A DNA stretch of 64,000 nucleotides, taken from NCBI RefSeq assembly GCF_030812785.1, contig NZ_JAUSTJ010000003.1:682001-746000 (forward strand), read 5' to 3'. The stretch comes from Sphingomonas kyeonggiensis. GTDB lineage: Bacteria > Pseudomonadota > Alphaproteobacteria > Sphingomonadales > Sphingomonadaceae. Position numbers and translations under genes: made by a program. This document shows, piece after piece, positions 55,867-63,804 of this stretch (its first letter is position 1; each line of letters begins with the position of its first letter). The notes beneath the pieces were generated by a model. That model was not told the origin of the DNA and searched no databases. It saw only the letters and a list, made by a program, of their open reading frames with translations.

Positions 55867-58058
55867 GCTGCCATTCCTTTGGGCGTGTAGCGGTTGGTGG
55901 AGGCGACGAGCGCCTCGATGTCGAGGATCAGTGCGATCGAGCCGTCACCCAGGATGGTGGCGCCGCCCAGGCCGCGGATCGGGTGCAGGTTCTGGTCGAG
56001 GCTCTTGATCACCACTTCGCGGCGGTCATCGATGGTATCGACGACCAGGCCGACCTTGCCGTGCGCCTCGCTCTCGACGATCACGACGAGGCTGTCCTCG
56101 ACCGCGCGGTCGTCGTTGAGGCCGAAGATCTCCGTCGCACGCTTCACCGGCACATATTCGCCGCGCATGTCGATCACTTCGCTGTCCGGCGAGGTGCGCT
56201 TCACCTGGCCCGGCTCGGGCTGGACCGTCTCGAGCACATGCGCGAGCGGCAGCACGAAGCGCTGGCCGGCGAGGCGGACGATCATGCCGTCCAGGATCGC
56301 CAGGGTGAGAGGCAGGATCATCGTGAAGGTGGTGCCTTCGCCCGGGACCGAGTGGATTTCCACGCGGCCGCCCAGCGCCTCGACGTTCGAGCGGACCACG
56401 TCCATGCCCACGCCGCGACCCGAGATGTTCGAGATGGTCTCCGCGGTCGAGAAGCCCGGCGCGCAGATCAGCTGGTCGATTTCCTCGTTGGAGAGGACCG
56501 CGTCGGCGCTGATGATGCCCTTCTCGATCGCCTTGGCCTTGACGCGCTCGCGGTTGATGCCGCGGCCATTGTCCTGGACGCGCACGAAGATGCGCGCGCC
56601 GCGCTGCTCGGCCGAGAGCTTGATCGTGCCGGCCGGATCCTTGCCCGCCGCGATGCGCTCTTCGGCGCTCTCGAGGCCATGGTCCGCGGCGTTGCGGATC
56701 ATGTGGGTCAGCGGATCGCCGATCTTCTCGATCACACCCTTGTCGACTTCGGTGGTCTCACCGTACGTCTCGAGGTTGATCGTCTTGCCGGTTTCGACCG
56801 AGAGGTCGCGCAGCATGCGCGGCACGCGGCTGAAGGCCTGCTTGATCGGCTGGGCGCGCAGCGACATGACATTGTCCTGGATCTGGCGCGTCAGGCGGGC
56901 CAGTTCCGGGAGTTCCACGCGCTGGCGATCGGCCGGCGACAGCCGGTCGGCCAGGATCGAGTTGCGGATCACCAGCTCGCCGACCAGGTTGAGCAGCAGG
57001 TCGAGCTTGCCGAGATCCACGCGGATCGTCTGCTGGGCCGCGTCGCCGCCCGCCTTGGGGGCGATGGACGGCGTCTCGACGCTGCCGATCGGCGGCGACG
57101 CCGCGGCGATCGTCTCGACGACGCGCTGCATCTCGGCGGCGAAGTCCTCGATCGGAGCGCTCACCGGCACGAAGCCGAACTCGTCGGCGCCGGTGTCGGC
57201 GGCGGGGGCCTCGGCCACCGGCGCGGCGGCCGGGGCAGGGGCTTCGTCACGGCGGACCTCGACGAGCGAATCCGGCGCGACGAAGTCGAAGCAGTCGTTG
57301 ATGTCGCCCTCGGCGACCTCGCCCGGCACGCGCAGCGTCCAGGTGAAATAGGCATCCTCGGGATCGAGGTCGCGCAGCGGCGGCACCGTCTCGGTGTCGA
57401 CCGAGAGGATCTCGGCGCCGAGCGTCTCGAGCTCGCGGATGATCAGCAGCGGCTCGCCGGCATTGGCGAGCGCGGCGCGCGACGGCTTGAAGGTGACGAT
57501 CCACCAGGCGTCCGCGGCCGGAGCCTCGGCAGGCGCGTCGAAATCGTCGAGCGACACGGCCATCGGCACGAAGCCGAACTCGTCCGCTTCCGCGGCGGGA
57601 GCGGGGGCGGCCGGAGCCTCGACCGCGACCGGCGCGGGGGCCGGGGCAGCGGCGGGCGCACCGTCATCGGCACCCTTGTTGGCGAGAACCTGCTCGAGCG
57701 CGGCCAGCGCGGCCTCGTCGGCCGGGCGCGGGGCCAGGCCCTTGGCGGATTCGACATGGTCCGTCAGGATGTCGAAGGCGCTCAGCATGACCTTGACCAC
57801 GCCGGGGCTCGGCGGGATCTTGCCACCGCGCACTTCGTCGAGGACGTTCTCGAACTTGTGCGCGAAGGCGGTCAGGTCGGCATGGCCGAACGCGCCGGCA
57901 CCGCCCTTGATCGAGTGGACGGCGCGGAACACGCCCGCGATGACTTCGGCCGAGACGTCGCCGGCCTGCATGGCCGAAAGGCCCTGCTCGGCGGTCACCA
58001 GACCTTCGGCGCACTCTTCGAAGAAGATCGCCTGGATTTCGTCGAGTTCGTCGCTCAC
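55863..58058 (-). CDS. cheA: Chemotaxis histidine kinase CheA
   Basis: 731 residues. P1 with phospho-His48 in FRAVHSIKGGAGAFG. A linker and P2-like region (about 160-290) are flanked by two copies of DEFGFVP. Then the dimer domain, the HATPase (DPLTHMIRNAADHGLESAEE, GRGVGMDVVRSNVEALGGRV) and the CheW-like P5. GTG 58058 overlaps the cheY2 stop (GTGA). Phosphorylates the two CheY proteins and CheB. Confidence 0.95.
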   Translation of the reverse strand: MSDELDEIQAIFFEECAEGLVTAEQGLSAMQAGDVSAEVIAGVFRAVHSIKGGAGAFGHADLTAFAHKFENVLDEVRGGKIPPSPGVVKVMLSAFDILTDHVESAKGLAPRPADEAALAALEQVLANKGADDGAPAAAPAPAPVAVEAPAAPAPAAEADEFGFVPMAVSLDDFDAPAEAPAADAWWIVTFKPSRAALANAGEPLLIIRELETLGAEILSVDTETVPPLRDLDPEDAYFTWTLRVPGEVAEGDINDCFDFVAPDSLVEVRRDEAPAPAAAPVAEAPAADTGADEFGFVPVSAPIEDFAAEMQRVVETIAAASPPIGSVETPSIAPKAGGDAAQQTIRVDLGKLDLLLNLVGELVIRNSILADRLSPADRQRVELPELARLTRQIQDNVMSLRAQPIKQAFSRVPRMLRDLSVETGKTINLETYGETTEVDKGVIEKIGDPLTHMIRNAADHGLESAEERIAAGKDPAGTIKLSAEQRGARIFVRVQDNGRGINRERVKAKAIEKGIISADAVLSNEEIDQLICAPGFSTAETISNISGRGVGMDVVRSNVEALGGRVEIHSVPGEGTTFTMILPLTLAILDGMIVRLAGQRFVLPLAHVLETVQPEPGQVKRTSPDSEVIDMRGEYVPVKRATEIFGLNDDRAVEDSLVVIVESEAHGKVGLVVDTIDDRREVVIKSLDQNLHPIRGLGGATILGDGSIALILDIEALVASTNRYTPKGMAA

Positions 58059-58420
58059 GGGCACACGCGGCGGATGGCCGCCCCCAGCTTGGTGGCTTCG
58101 AACGGCTTGGTGATCCACCCGGTCGCGCCGGCCGAACGGGCACGCGACTTCTTCTCGTCCGAGAATTCGGTCGAAAGAACCAGGATCGGCGTGCCGCGGA
58201 ACTCGTTCAGCGCACGCACCGCCTCGATCAGTTCGAATCCGTCCATCTTAGGCATGTTGATGTCGGTGATGAGCAGGTCGGGCTTCACCTCGTGCATGCG
58301 CTCTAGTCCGTGCTCGCCGTCATTGGCGCTCTCGATGCGAAAGCCCTGCGCGGTCAGCGACGTCTTGAGCAGCATGCGCATGCTCGCCGAATCGTCGACG
58401 GTAAGGATCAACTTGCTCAC
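58055..58420 (-). CDS. cheY: CheY-type response regulator 2
   Basis: 121 residues, single receiver. Asp pair in LTVDDSASMR, acceptor Asp in LLITDINMPKMDGF, switch region LSTEFSDEKK and TKPF. GTG start overlapping the STAS gene stop. Upstream of cheA, as commonly the motor-facing CheY, but which one binds FliM cannot be read here. Confidence 0.92.
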   Translation of the reverse strand: MSKLILTVDDSASMRMLLKTSLTAQGFRIESANDGEHGLERMHEVKPDLLITDINMPKMDGFELIEAVRALNEFRGTPILVLSTEFSDEKKSRARSAGATGWITKPFEATKLGAAIRRVCP

Positions 58421-58734
58421 TGGACGTCTCCGGTATCGAGGCCGACCGCCGCAGCCAGCTGGCAGCGGTTCACGCGATCGACAAATGCAGGGCTGGGGTT
58501 GGCAATGCGGAATAGCTGACCGTTGCTCGCGGCTTCGGCGCGCGCGGCGACGAGGAGCTGGAGGACGGCCTGGCCGACGCTCTCGACTTCCGACGCGTCG
58601 ATTTCGATCGTGTCGTCGAGGTCCGCGGCGAGCACGAGGCGCACGCGCAGGTCTTCGGCCGTAACGGTGGTGCCATGGGCGGGGAGGCGCAGCGCGCGCT
58701 CCTCGGCGTCAGGCAGCTGCAGGGGCTGGTCCAT
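58417..58734 (-). CDS. STAS-domain protein of the chemotaxis operon
   Basis: 105 residues. The STAS/MlaB-like pattern is LRVRLVLAADLDDTIEIDAS followed by EVESVGQAVLQLLVAARAEA. In place of the phospho-accepting Ser of anti-anti-sigma factors stands a SEVESVG stretch. Starts at ATG 58734 inside the motA 3' end; a TTG at 58749 is possible. Role unknown, often found beside cheY-cheA in similar operons. Confidence 0.75.
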   Translation of the reverse strand: MDQPLQLPDAEERALRLPAHGTTVTAEDLRVRLVLAADLDDTIEIDASEVESVGQAVLQLLVAARAEAASNGQLFRIANPSPAFVDRVNRCQLAAAVGLDTGDVQ

Positions 58735-59593
58735 TCTTGGCCTCGTCAAGTGCGGTTTCGAGTTGCTGGAAGGTCGGCGAATAGGCCGACGGGGTCATGC
58801 GGCGGGCGATCTCGATCGCCACCTGAACCGGCTGGTTCTGGGCATAGGCGACGATCGCGGTCTTCACGATCGAATAGGGCTTGCCGTCGGCCTCGATCGT
58901 CTCGAGCAGCTTGGCGGCGAGCGGACCCACCACGCAGTAGCTCAGCAGAACGCCCAGGAAGGTACCGACGAGCGCGCCGCCGATCATCGCGCCGAGGATC
59001 TCGGTTGGCTGGTCGATCGAGCCCATGGTCTTGATGACGCCGAGAACCGCGGCGACGATGCCGATCGCGGGCAGGCCATCGGCCATGATCTGGAGCGCGT
59101 GCTGCGGGCCGGCCTCTTCGTGGTGATGCTTCTCGATGTCCGCGTCCATCGCGGCCTCGATCTGATGCGGGTCCTCGAAGTTGACCGTCATCATGCGCAG
59201 ATAGTCGCAGATGAACTCGATCAGGTGATGGTCCTTGAGCAGGCGCGGATAAGGCGTGAAGAGATTGCTCTCCTCCGGCTTGTCCAGGTGCGGCTCGAGC
59301 GCCGTGGCGCCACCCTTCTTGAAGGTGGAGAGCACGGTGAACATCAGGGTGAGCAGGTCCTTATAGTCCTGCGCCTTCCACTTGCCGCCCTTGAACGAGC
59401 GCATGATGCCCGCGCCGGCCTTCTTTACCGTCGACATCGAATTGGCGACGATGAAGGCCCCGATGGAGGCCCCTGCGATCGCCATCATCTCGTGCGGCAA
59501 CGCATGCGAGATGATCTCGAACTTGCCGCCCGACATCATGAAGCTGCCGAACACGCAAACGAGAATGATGATGAAACCTACGCCGTTTAGCAT
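58709..59593 (-). CDS. motA: Flagellar stator protein MotA
   Basis: 294 residues, four transmembrane helices (GVGFIIILVCVFGSFMMSGG, then MMAIAGASIGAFIVA, and two near 175-220: LPAIGIVAAVLGVIKTMGSI). The cytoplasmic loop holds charged residues that face FliG. First gene of the long chemotaxis operon. Overlaps the STAS gene by 26 bases. Confidence 0.95.
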   Translation of the reverse strand: MLNGVGFIIILVCVFGSFMMSGGKFEIISHALPHEMMAIAGASIGAFIVANSMSTVKKAGAGIMRSFKGGKWKAQDYKDLLTLMFTVLSTFKKGGATALEPHLDKPEESNLFTPYPRLLKDHHLIEFICDYLRMMTVNFEDPHQIEAAMDADIEKHHHEEAGPQHALQIMADGLPAIGIVAAVLGVIKTMGSIDQPTEILGAMIGGALVGTFLGVLLSYCVVGPLAAKLLETIEADGKPYSIVKTAIVAYAQNQPVQVAIEIARRMTPSAYSPTFQQLETALDEAKNGPAPAAA

Positions 59594-59626
59594 GGCGGTT
59601 CGCCCGATGTCCCTGTTGTTTCCAGA

Positions 59627-59635
59627 ATTATAGGA
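59627..59635 (-). promoter_or_regulatory. TCCTATAAT promoter of the motA-che-motB operon
   Basis: Minus-strand TCCTATAAT, about 34 bases before the motA ATG. Confidence 0.7.
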
Positions 59636-59638
59636 AGG

Positions 59639-59671
59639 ATTTGCCGGTGCGGTGCGGCCGCACCGGCAAAT
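59639..59671. promoter_or_regulatory. 14-base inverted repeat abutting the motA promoter
   Basis: ATTTGCCGGTGCGG-TGCGG-CCGCACCGGCAAAT, perfect stem. It lies between the methyltransferase stop and the motA promoter. It could end the upstream transcript or be a protein site; it contains GGCAAA half-sites like the ftr-like elements. Confidence 0.6.
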
Positions 59672-59674
59672 TGG

Positions 59675-60493
59675 TTAGGCCGCGGCCGTGGCGCGGTCCT
59701 GGTACTCGATCACCTGGAGATAGTTCTGCAGCCGGTTGGTCTCGAGCGCGGCAAGCAGCTTGTTGTTGTGCCAGGGCACGATCATCTCGGCGAGCGCCGG
59801 CGCCCAGGGTGCCGAGCTGTCGAACAGCATGCCCAGGCCGAACACCGCGGGCACATGCGCCCAGGCGAGCGGGCGGGCGTCGGTCTGTGCCTCGGCGCGG
59901 AAATCCTCCACGGCGGTCAGCACGCCGTTGCGCGGGCCGCCTTCCTGCAACGCCCAGGCGAAATGGCCGCCACCGCGGAAGCCGCGATTCTCGCGCCAGC
60001 CGGCATCGCCGGGGACCACCCCTGCATCATAGCTGTAGGCGTGACGGTGCTCGGCGGGGATGCGCTCGGGTGCGTAGTAGAAGTCGCGGCGGGCGCAGGG
60101 CCAGGAGACGTCATGCAGGATGGCAAGGAAGTGCTTGCCGTCGCGGCGCGAGAGCTCGTCGGCGATGCGCAGCTCGTTGTAGACGGTGTAGTAATTGTGG
60201 TCGCCGTCGATCACCCAGGCATCGACGTCCTTCAGGCCCGGCATCGCATCGAGGCTCGGCTCGGCGATGTGGCGCACTTCGGGCGTCTGGCTCGCCCAGG
60301 CGACGAACTCGGGCTTGGGGCAGGGATCGATGCTGGTCAGGCTGCCGCCCAGCGCGCGCGCATAGGCGGCGAGCTGCTGCGACATGCCGCCGAACTCGGC
60401 GCCGACCTCGGCGATGTTGCGCGCGCCGGCGATGTGCAGACCGTGCAGGATCAGGTCCGAGAATTCCGACATGGAATGGATCAGAAGCGTCAT
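59675..60493 (-). CDS. SAM-dependent methyltransferase, class I
   Basis: 272 residues. The SAM motif is IAEVGAEFGGMSQQLAAYAR near residue 27, then SIDPCPKPE and VIDGDHNYYTVYNELRIADE, which match the methyltransferase 24 type often used on sugars. It overlaps the HAD-like gene (ATGA). Possibly modifies a flagellin glycan; substrate unknown. Confidence 0.75.
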   Translation of the reverse strand: MTLLIHSMSEFSDLILHGLHIAGARNIAEVGAEFGGMSQQLAAYARALGGSLTSIDPCPKPEFVAWASQTPEVRHIAEPSLDAMPGLKDVDAWVIDGDHNYYTVYNELRIADELSRRDGKHFLAILHDVSWPCARRDFYYAPERIPAEHRHAYSYDAGVVPGDAGWRENRGFRGGGHFAWALQEGGPRNGVLTAVEDFRAEAQTDARPLAWAHVPAVFGLGMLFDSSAPWAPALAEMIVPWHNNKLLAALETNRLQNYLQVIEYQDRATAAA

Positions 60494-62916
60494 GCGTTGG
60501 CTCCCGCGAAGATGTGAGGGGCGGTCTGGGGCACCGCGGCCTGGCGCGCGGCGATCGGGCGGAACACGAGCGCGAGCATCATCGGCCGGTCCCCCTGCCG
60601 CGGCGGAGGCGGGACCATCATGAAGCCGAACTCGTTCTCGCAGCGGAAGAGATGCGGGGCGACCTGCTCCATACCCTCGAGCGAGGGCAGGGCATCGATC
60701 TCCTGGTTGCCATCGGCATGTTGCTTGTCGCTCAGGAATCGGTCGACCGGCATGAAGCTGGCGCTTTCGACCTGCACATAATCGTAGAGTTGGCCGAACT
60801 GGACGCCCACCGAGAATCGGCTGTCGCCGATCGGGATGGGCGCCAGATAATAGCCGTCATGCGTCGGGGTGGCGGTGACCTTGCCGGTCGAGACCTGGTT
60901 GCCGTCGGCGACGATCAGCGGCAGCGCGATCGAATTGTCGACAAAGTCCTGGTATTTGAGCGGCATGGCGAAGCGGCGCTGGGCAAGCAGGCTGAGCTTC
61001 ACCGCCAGCCCCTCGCCGTGCAGCTCGGCCGGCAGGTACATCCGGTCTGCGCCCTTCATGTAGGACAGCCCGCGCTGGCGCAGGCTTTTCTTCGCGATGC
61101 CGGCGTCGAACAGCGAGACGGTGTTGTCGACGCCCAGGTTGATGTCGTGCTCGAACTCGCCGAGCACCGCGAGCTCGGCCTCGAGCGGCACGTACATCAG
61201 CCGGCCGAGCACGGCGGCGGCGGCGCGGCGCCACATCATCGTCTCGTGCGGCGCTCGGGCGCCGCGGATCGTCACGCTGCCTTCGTCGTGCACAAAGCGC
61301 AGGCAGCCTGCCTGCACCGCGTCGCGGACCGTGGACTGGCGCGACTTGATCGAGTTGCCGCGGCGGATCGAGGTGCCGTCCTTCTCATAGTCGACGACCG
61401 AACCCTGGGCGGCGGTACAGAGCTGCTCGAGCACCGCGACGTTTGCGCACAGCGATTCGAGCGCGGTGCAGTCATAATCGTCGTGGCCGATGAAGCCCTT
61501 CTTGTCCAAGCCGCTGCGCGACTGCTCGCGCAGCACCAGGTAGCGGCCGGCGACCTTCACATCGAGGGCACGGGCGAGCACCGCTTCGATGTCGTTCTGG
61601 ACCGAGCCGTTATAGCCCAGGTCGACCAGCATCAGCGTGTCGCCCTTGGCCGGGTTCACCGCCTTGCGAACATGCGCGATCATCCGCTCGGCAAAGGCGC
61701 GCGAGGCAGCGGTGATGCGGCGCATGCGCTGCGGATCCTGCACGGCCTTGAGAAAGGCGGGCGGGCGCCCATGATCCTTGACCAGCTTGGCGGCTTCGGC
61801 TGCCGGGAACAGCAGCTGCTTGGCCACGACGCTGAGATCGCTCATGATCTCGCGCTGGAGATAGTTCTCGACGGTTTTGGCATCGGTCAGCGAGGAGGCC
61901 GTGCCGGTGAAGCGGCTGATCTCCACGGCATGGCCGGTGCCGCCGCGCGCTTCGTGGACGAGCTGGGGCAGATAGCCGTCGCGCATCAGGAACACCGCAT
62001 GGACCTTGCCGCCATTCTGTGCCTGGAGCGCGGCGGCTTCGTCGCCCAGCCAGCGGTCGAAGCCGTTGAGCACCGGGCCGAGCGTGGTGTAGCCGAGCAC
62101 CTCCGCCGCGTTGTCGAGCTGCGGCTCATAAGCCGCGATCGTCGCGCGGTGCGGCTGATGGGTGAGGGCGGTGCGCGCCTCGGTGGGGTGGAAGATCGCG
62201 TTGATCGCGCTTTCCAGGCGGATGCGCTGCTCGCTGCCTTCGGTGAACTGTTTGAGGTGCAGCGTGTTCACGCCGAAGGGGGCAACGCCGTCGACATCGG
62301 CCTTCTTGTTGTCGCCGATGTGCAGGATCTTCTCCGGCGCGATCTTGAGCGCCCGGAGCACCGGCTCGTACAGGCCCTCGCCCTTGGCCTTGCCATAGAA
62401 GGACGAGCAGAAGATGCGGCCGATCAGACCGGCGACTTCCTCACCCGCCGCTGCAGCAATCAGGCCGCGCAACTGCTTCTCGTCGAGATAGGTGTCGGAG
62501 ACGATGATCGTCTCGATGCCGCGGGCCTTGGCCGCGCGCATCAGCTCGACCGTCGGCTTGAAGGCGAAGCAGTGGCGCGCTTCCGCATCGAGCTCGTCGC
62601 GCACCGCGGCTGCGCGTTCGGCTGCGCTCGCGTTCGGCAGCAGCTCGGCATAGATCTCGTCGATATGGACTTCGTTGCGGCGGTGGCGGACCGCGGCGGT
62701 GCTCCGCGCGGTCTGCTCGGCCCAGCCGCGCTGAAGCAGATTGGCTTCGCCAAGCGCGCCGAACAGGTCGCGCGGGGCGTGCACGTCACGCCACAGCAGC
62801 GTGTCGAAGCAGTCGAGCGAGAGCAAGGTCACGCCCGGATACGCATCGAGCGCGGTCGGCAGCGCGTGCGGAAGAATGGTGTTGGCCAATGATTTTCCCC
62901 GGATGCGCGCCCGCAT
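60490..62916 (-). CDS. HAD-like domain protein, about 808 residues
   Basis: N-terminal HAD domain: SLDCFDTLLWRDVHAPRDLF, then TIIVSDTYLDEKQL and ILHIGDNKKADVDGVAPFG. The DCFDT motif has Phe in place of the second Asp, as in dehalogenase-like and some inactive members. The remaining 500 residues are unassigned, with the repeated theme MLVDLGYNGSVQNDIEAVLA. The ATG 62916 lacks a clear ribosome site; TTG 62889 with GGGGAAA upstream may be the true start. Divergent from flaF and under a flagellar-type element; may act in surface glycan or flagellin modification. Confidence 0.65.
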   Translation of the reverse strand: MRARIRGKSLANTILPHALPTALDAYPGVTLLSLDCFDTLLWRDVHAPRDLFGALGEANLLQRGWAEQTARSTAAVRHRRNEVHIDEIYAELLPNASAAERAAAVRDELDAEARHCFAFKPTVELMRAAKARGIETIIVSDTYLDEKQLRGLIAAAAGEEVAGLIGRIFCSSFYGKAKGEGLYEPVLRALKIAPEKILHIGDNKKADVDGVAPFGVNTLHLKQFTEGSEQRIRLESAINAIFHPTEARTALTHQPHRATIAAYEPQLDNAAEVLGYTTLGPVLNGFDRWLGDEAAALQAQNGGKVHAVFLMRDGYLPQLVHEARGGTGHAVEISRFTGTASSLTDAKTVENYLQREIMSDLSVVAKQLLFPAAEAAKLVKDHGRPPAFLKAVQDPQRMRRITAASRAFAERMIAHVRKAVNPAKGDTLMLVDLGYNGSVQNDIEAVLARALDVKVAGRYLVLREQSRSGLDKKGFIGHDDYDCTALESLCANVAVLEQLCTAAQGSVVDYEKDGTSIRRGNSIKSRQSTVRDAVQAGCLRFVHDEGSVTIRGARAPHETMMWRRAAAAVLGRLMYVPLEAELAVLGEFEHDINLGVDNTVSLFDAGIAKKSLRQRGLSYMKGADRMYLPAELHGEGLAVKLSLLAQRRFAMPLKYQDFVDNSIALPLIVADGNQVSTGKVTATPTHDGYYLAPIPIGDSRFSVGVQFGQLYDYVQVESASFMPVDRFLSDKQHADGNQEIDALPSLEGMEQVAPHLFRCENEFGFMMVPPPPRQGDRPMMLALVFRPIAARQAAVPQTAPHIFAGANA

Positions 62917-62934
62917 TTCGGAGGGCGCACTAAT

Positions 62935-62943
62935 CTTATAGGA
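62935..62943 (-). promoter_or_regulatory. TCCTATAAG promoter of the HAD-methyltransferase unit
   Basis: Minus-strand TCCTATAAG just upstream of the HAD-like gene; excludes the longer start at 62967. Confidence 0.6.
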
Positions 62944-62970
62944 TGTACGCGCCCGGAACGTTCGCAATCG

Positions 62971-62979
62971 TCCTAGAAT
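62971..62979 (+). promoter_or_regulatory. TCCTAGAAT promoter of flaF
   Basis: Plus-strand TCCTAGAAT 26 bases before the flaF ATG at 63005, which argues against the longer in-frame start at 62978. Confidence 0.5.
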
Positions 62980-63004
62980 GAAGGGTCAAGCAAATGGAGC
63001 GAGC

Positions 63005-63367
63005 ATGACCCTTAGTGCCTATCAGGCGGCCCGTGCCCGGGCCGAAACGCCGCGCTCGGCAGAGCTCAGGCTGTTGGGCGAGATCACCGGCGAGATGATG
63101 GAAGCGGAAGAGCGGGGCGCGAAGGGCGCGCTGCTGATGCCGTCGCTGCATCGCAACCGTGAGATGTGGAACGCCTTCAGCAACGATTGCAACGATCCCA
63201 ATAACGGCCTGCCGCGTGACCTGCGCGCGCAGATCGTCTCGCTCGGCCTCTGGGTCGATCGCTTCACCAGCGACGTGATCGCCGGGCGCGAGCGGATCCG
63301 CGAGCTGATCGAAGTGAACCGGATGATCATGGAAGGCCTCCGCGTTCCGCAGCGCGTCGCCGCCTGA
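63005..63367 (+). CDS. flaF: Flagellin biosynthesis regulator FlaF
   Basis: 120 residues. FlaF family pattern: MTLSAYQAARARAETPRSAE, HRNREMWNAFSNDCNDPNNG, and LGLWVDRFTSDVIAGRERIR. In Caulobacter FlaF works with or against FlbT on flagellin translation. GGAG precedes ATG 63005. Confidence 0.93.
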   Translation: MTLSAYQAARARAETPRSAELRLLGEITGEMMEAEERGAKGALLMPSLHRNREMWNAFSNDCNDPNNGLPRDLRAQIVSLGLWVDRFTSDVIAGRERIRELIEVNRMIMEGLRVPQRVAA

Positions 63368-63391
63368 TCCTGCGATCCGGCTGAAGAGAAA

Positions 63392-63424
63392 AGGGCGCCC
63401 GGCGAAAGCCGCGGCGCCCTTTTT
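63392..63424 (+). terminator. Terminator after flaF
   Basis: AGGGCGCC pairs with GGCGCCCT around 13 bases, followed by TTTT; an inner CGGC/GCCG adds to the stem. Confidence 0.85.
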
Positions 63425-63455
63425 CGTCGGCCCGGATCCCGGCTAGGAGCGGCCG

Positions 63456-63734
63456 ATGCTCATCGCCGCCTTCACCTGGGTCCTGCTCATCAATCTCTGG
63501 ACGATCCTGCGTTTCTGGCAGGATAAAAGGCGCGCAGTCGCCGGCATGCGGCGCATTCCCGAAGCCGATCTGCTCGGCCTGGCCCTGATCGGCGGCTCGC
63601 TGGGCGCGTTCGCGGCGCGGCGGCTGTTCCGGCACAAGACCCGCAAGCGGCCCTTCACGACCCGGCTCTGGCTGATCGCGCTGGGGCAACTGGGGATCGG
63701 GGCAGGGCTGCTGATCTTCAGTTTGCGGGCTTGA
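63456..63734 (+). CDS. DUF1294 small membrane protein
   Basis: 92 residues. Two to three hydrophobic helices (LIAAFTWVLLINLWTILRFW and LIALGQLGIGAGLLIFSL). The family core is WQDKRRAVAGMRRIPEADLL, then LIGGSLGAFAARRLFRHKTR and KRPF. Function unknown. Unlinked to motility as far as known. Confidence 0.85.
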   Translation: MLIAAFTWVLLINLWTILRFWQDKRRAVAGMRRIPEADLLGLALIGGSLGAFAARRLFRHKTRKRPFTTRLWLIALGQLGIGAGLLIFSLRA

Positions 63735-63754
63735 GCGGCGCCCACAAGAAAAGA

Positions 63755-63782
63755 GCGTCCCGGCTGAAGCCGGGACGCCCCT
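63755..63782. terminator. Terminator between DUF1294 and chemoreceptor genes
   Basis: GCGTCCCGGC-TGAA-GCCGGGACGC followed by CCCTTTT on the plus strand; AAAAGA on the other side helps the minus strand. Confidence 0.85.
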
Positions 63783-63804
63783 TTTCTTGCGTTGAGGACA
63801 GGAC

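Noticed and set aside
59641..62892. 1083-codon open frame on the plus strand
   Set aside because: Antisense to the methyltransferase and HAD-like genes; the product is Arg-rich low complexity without any family pattern.
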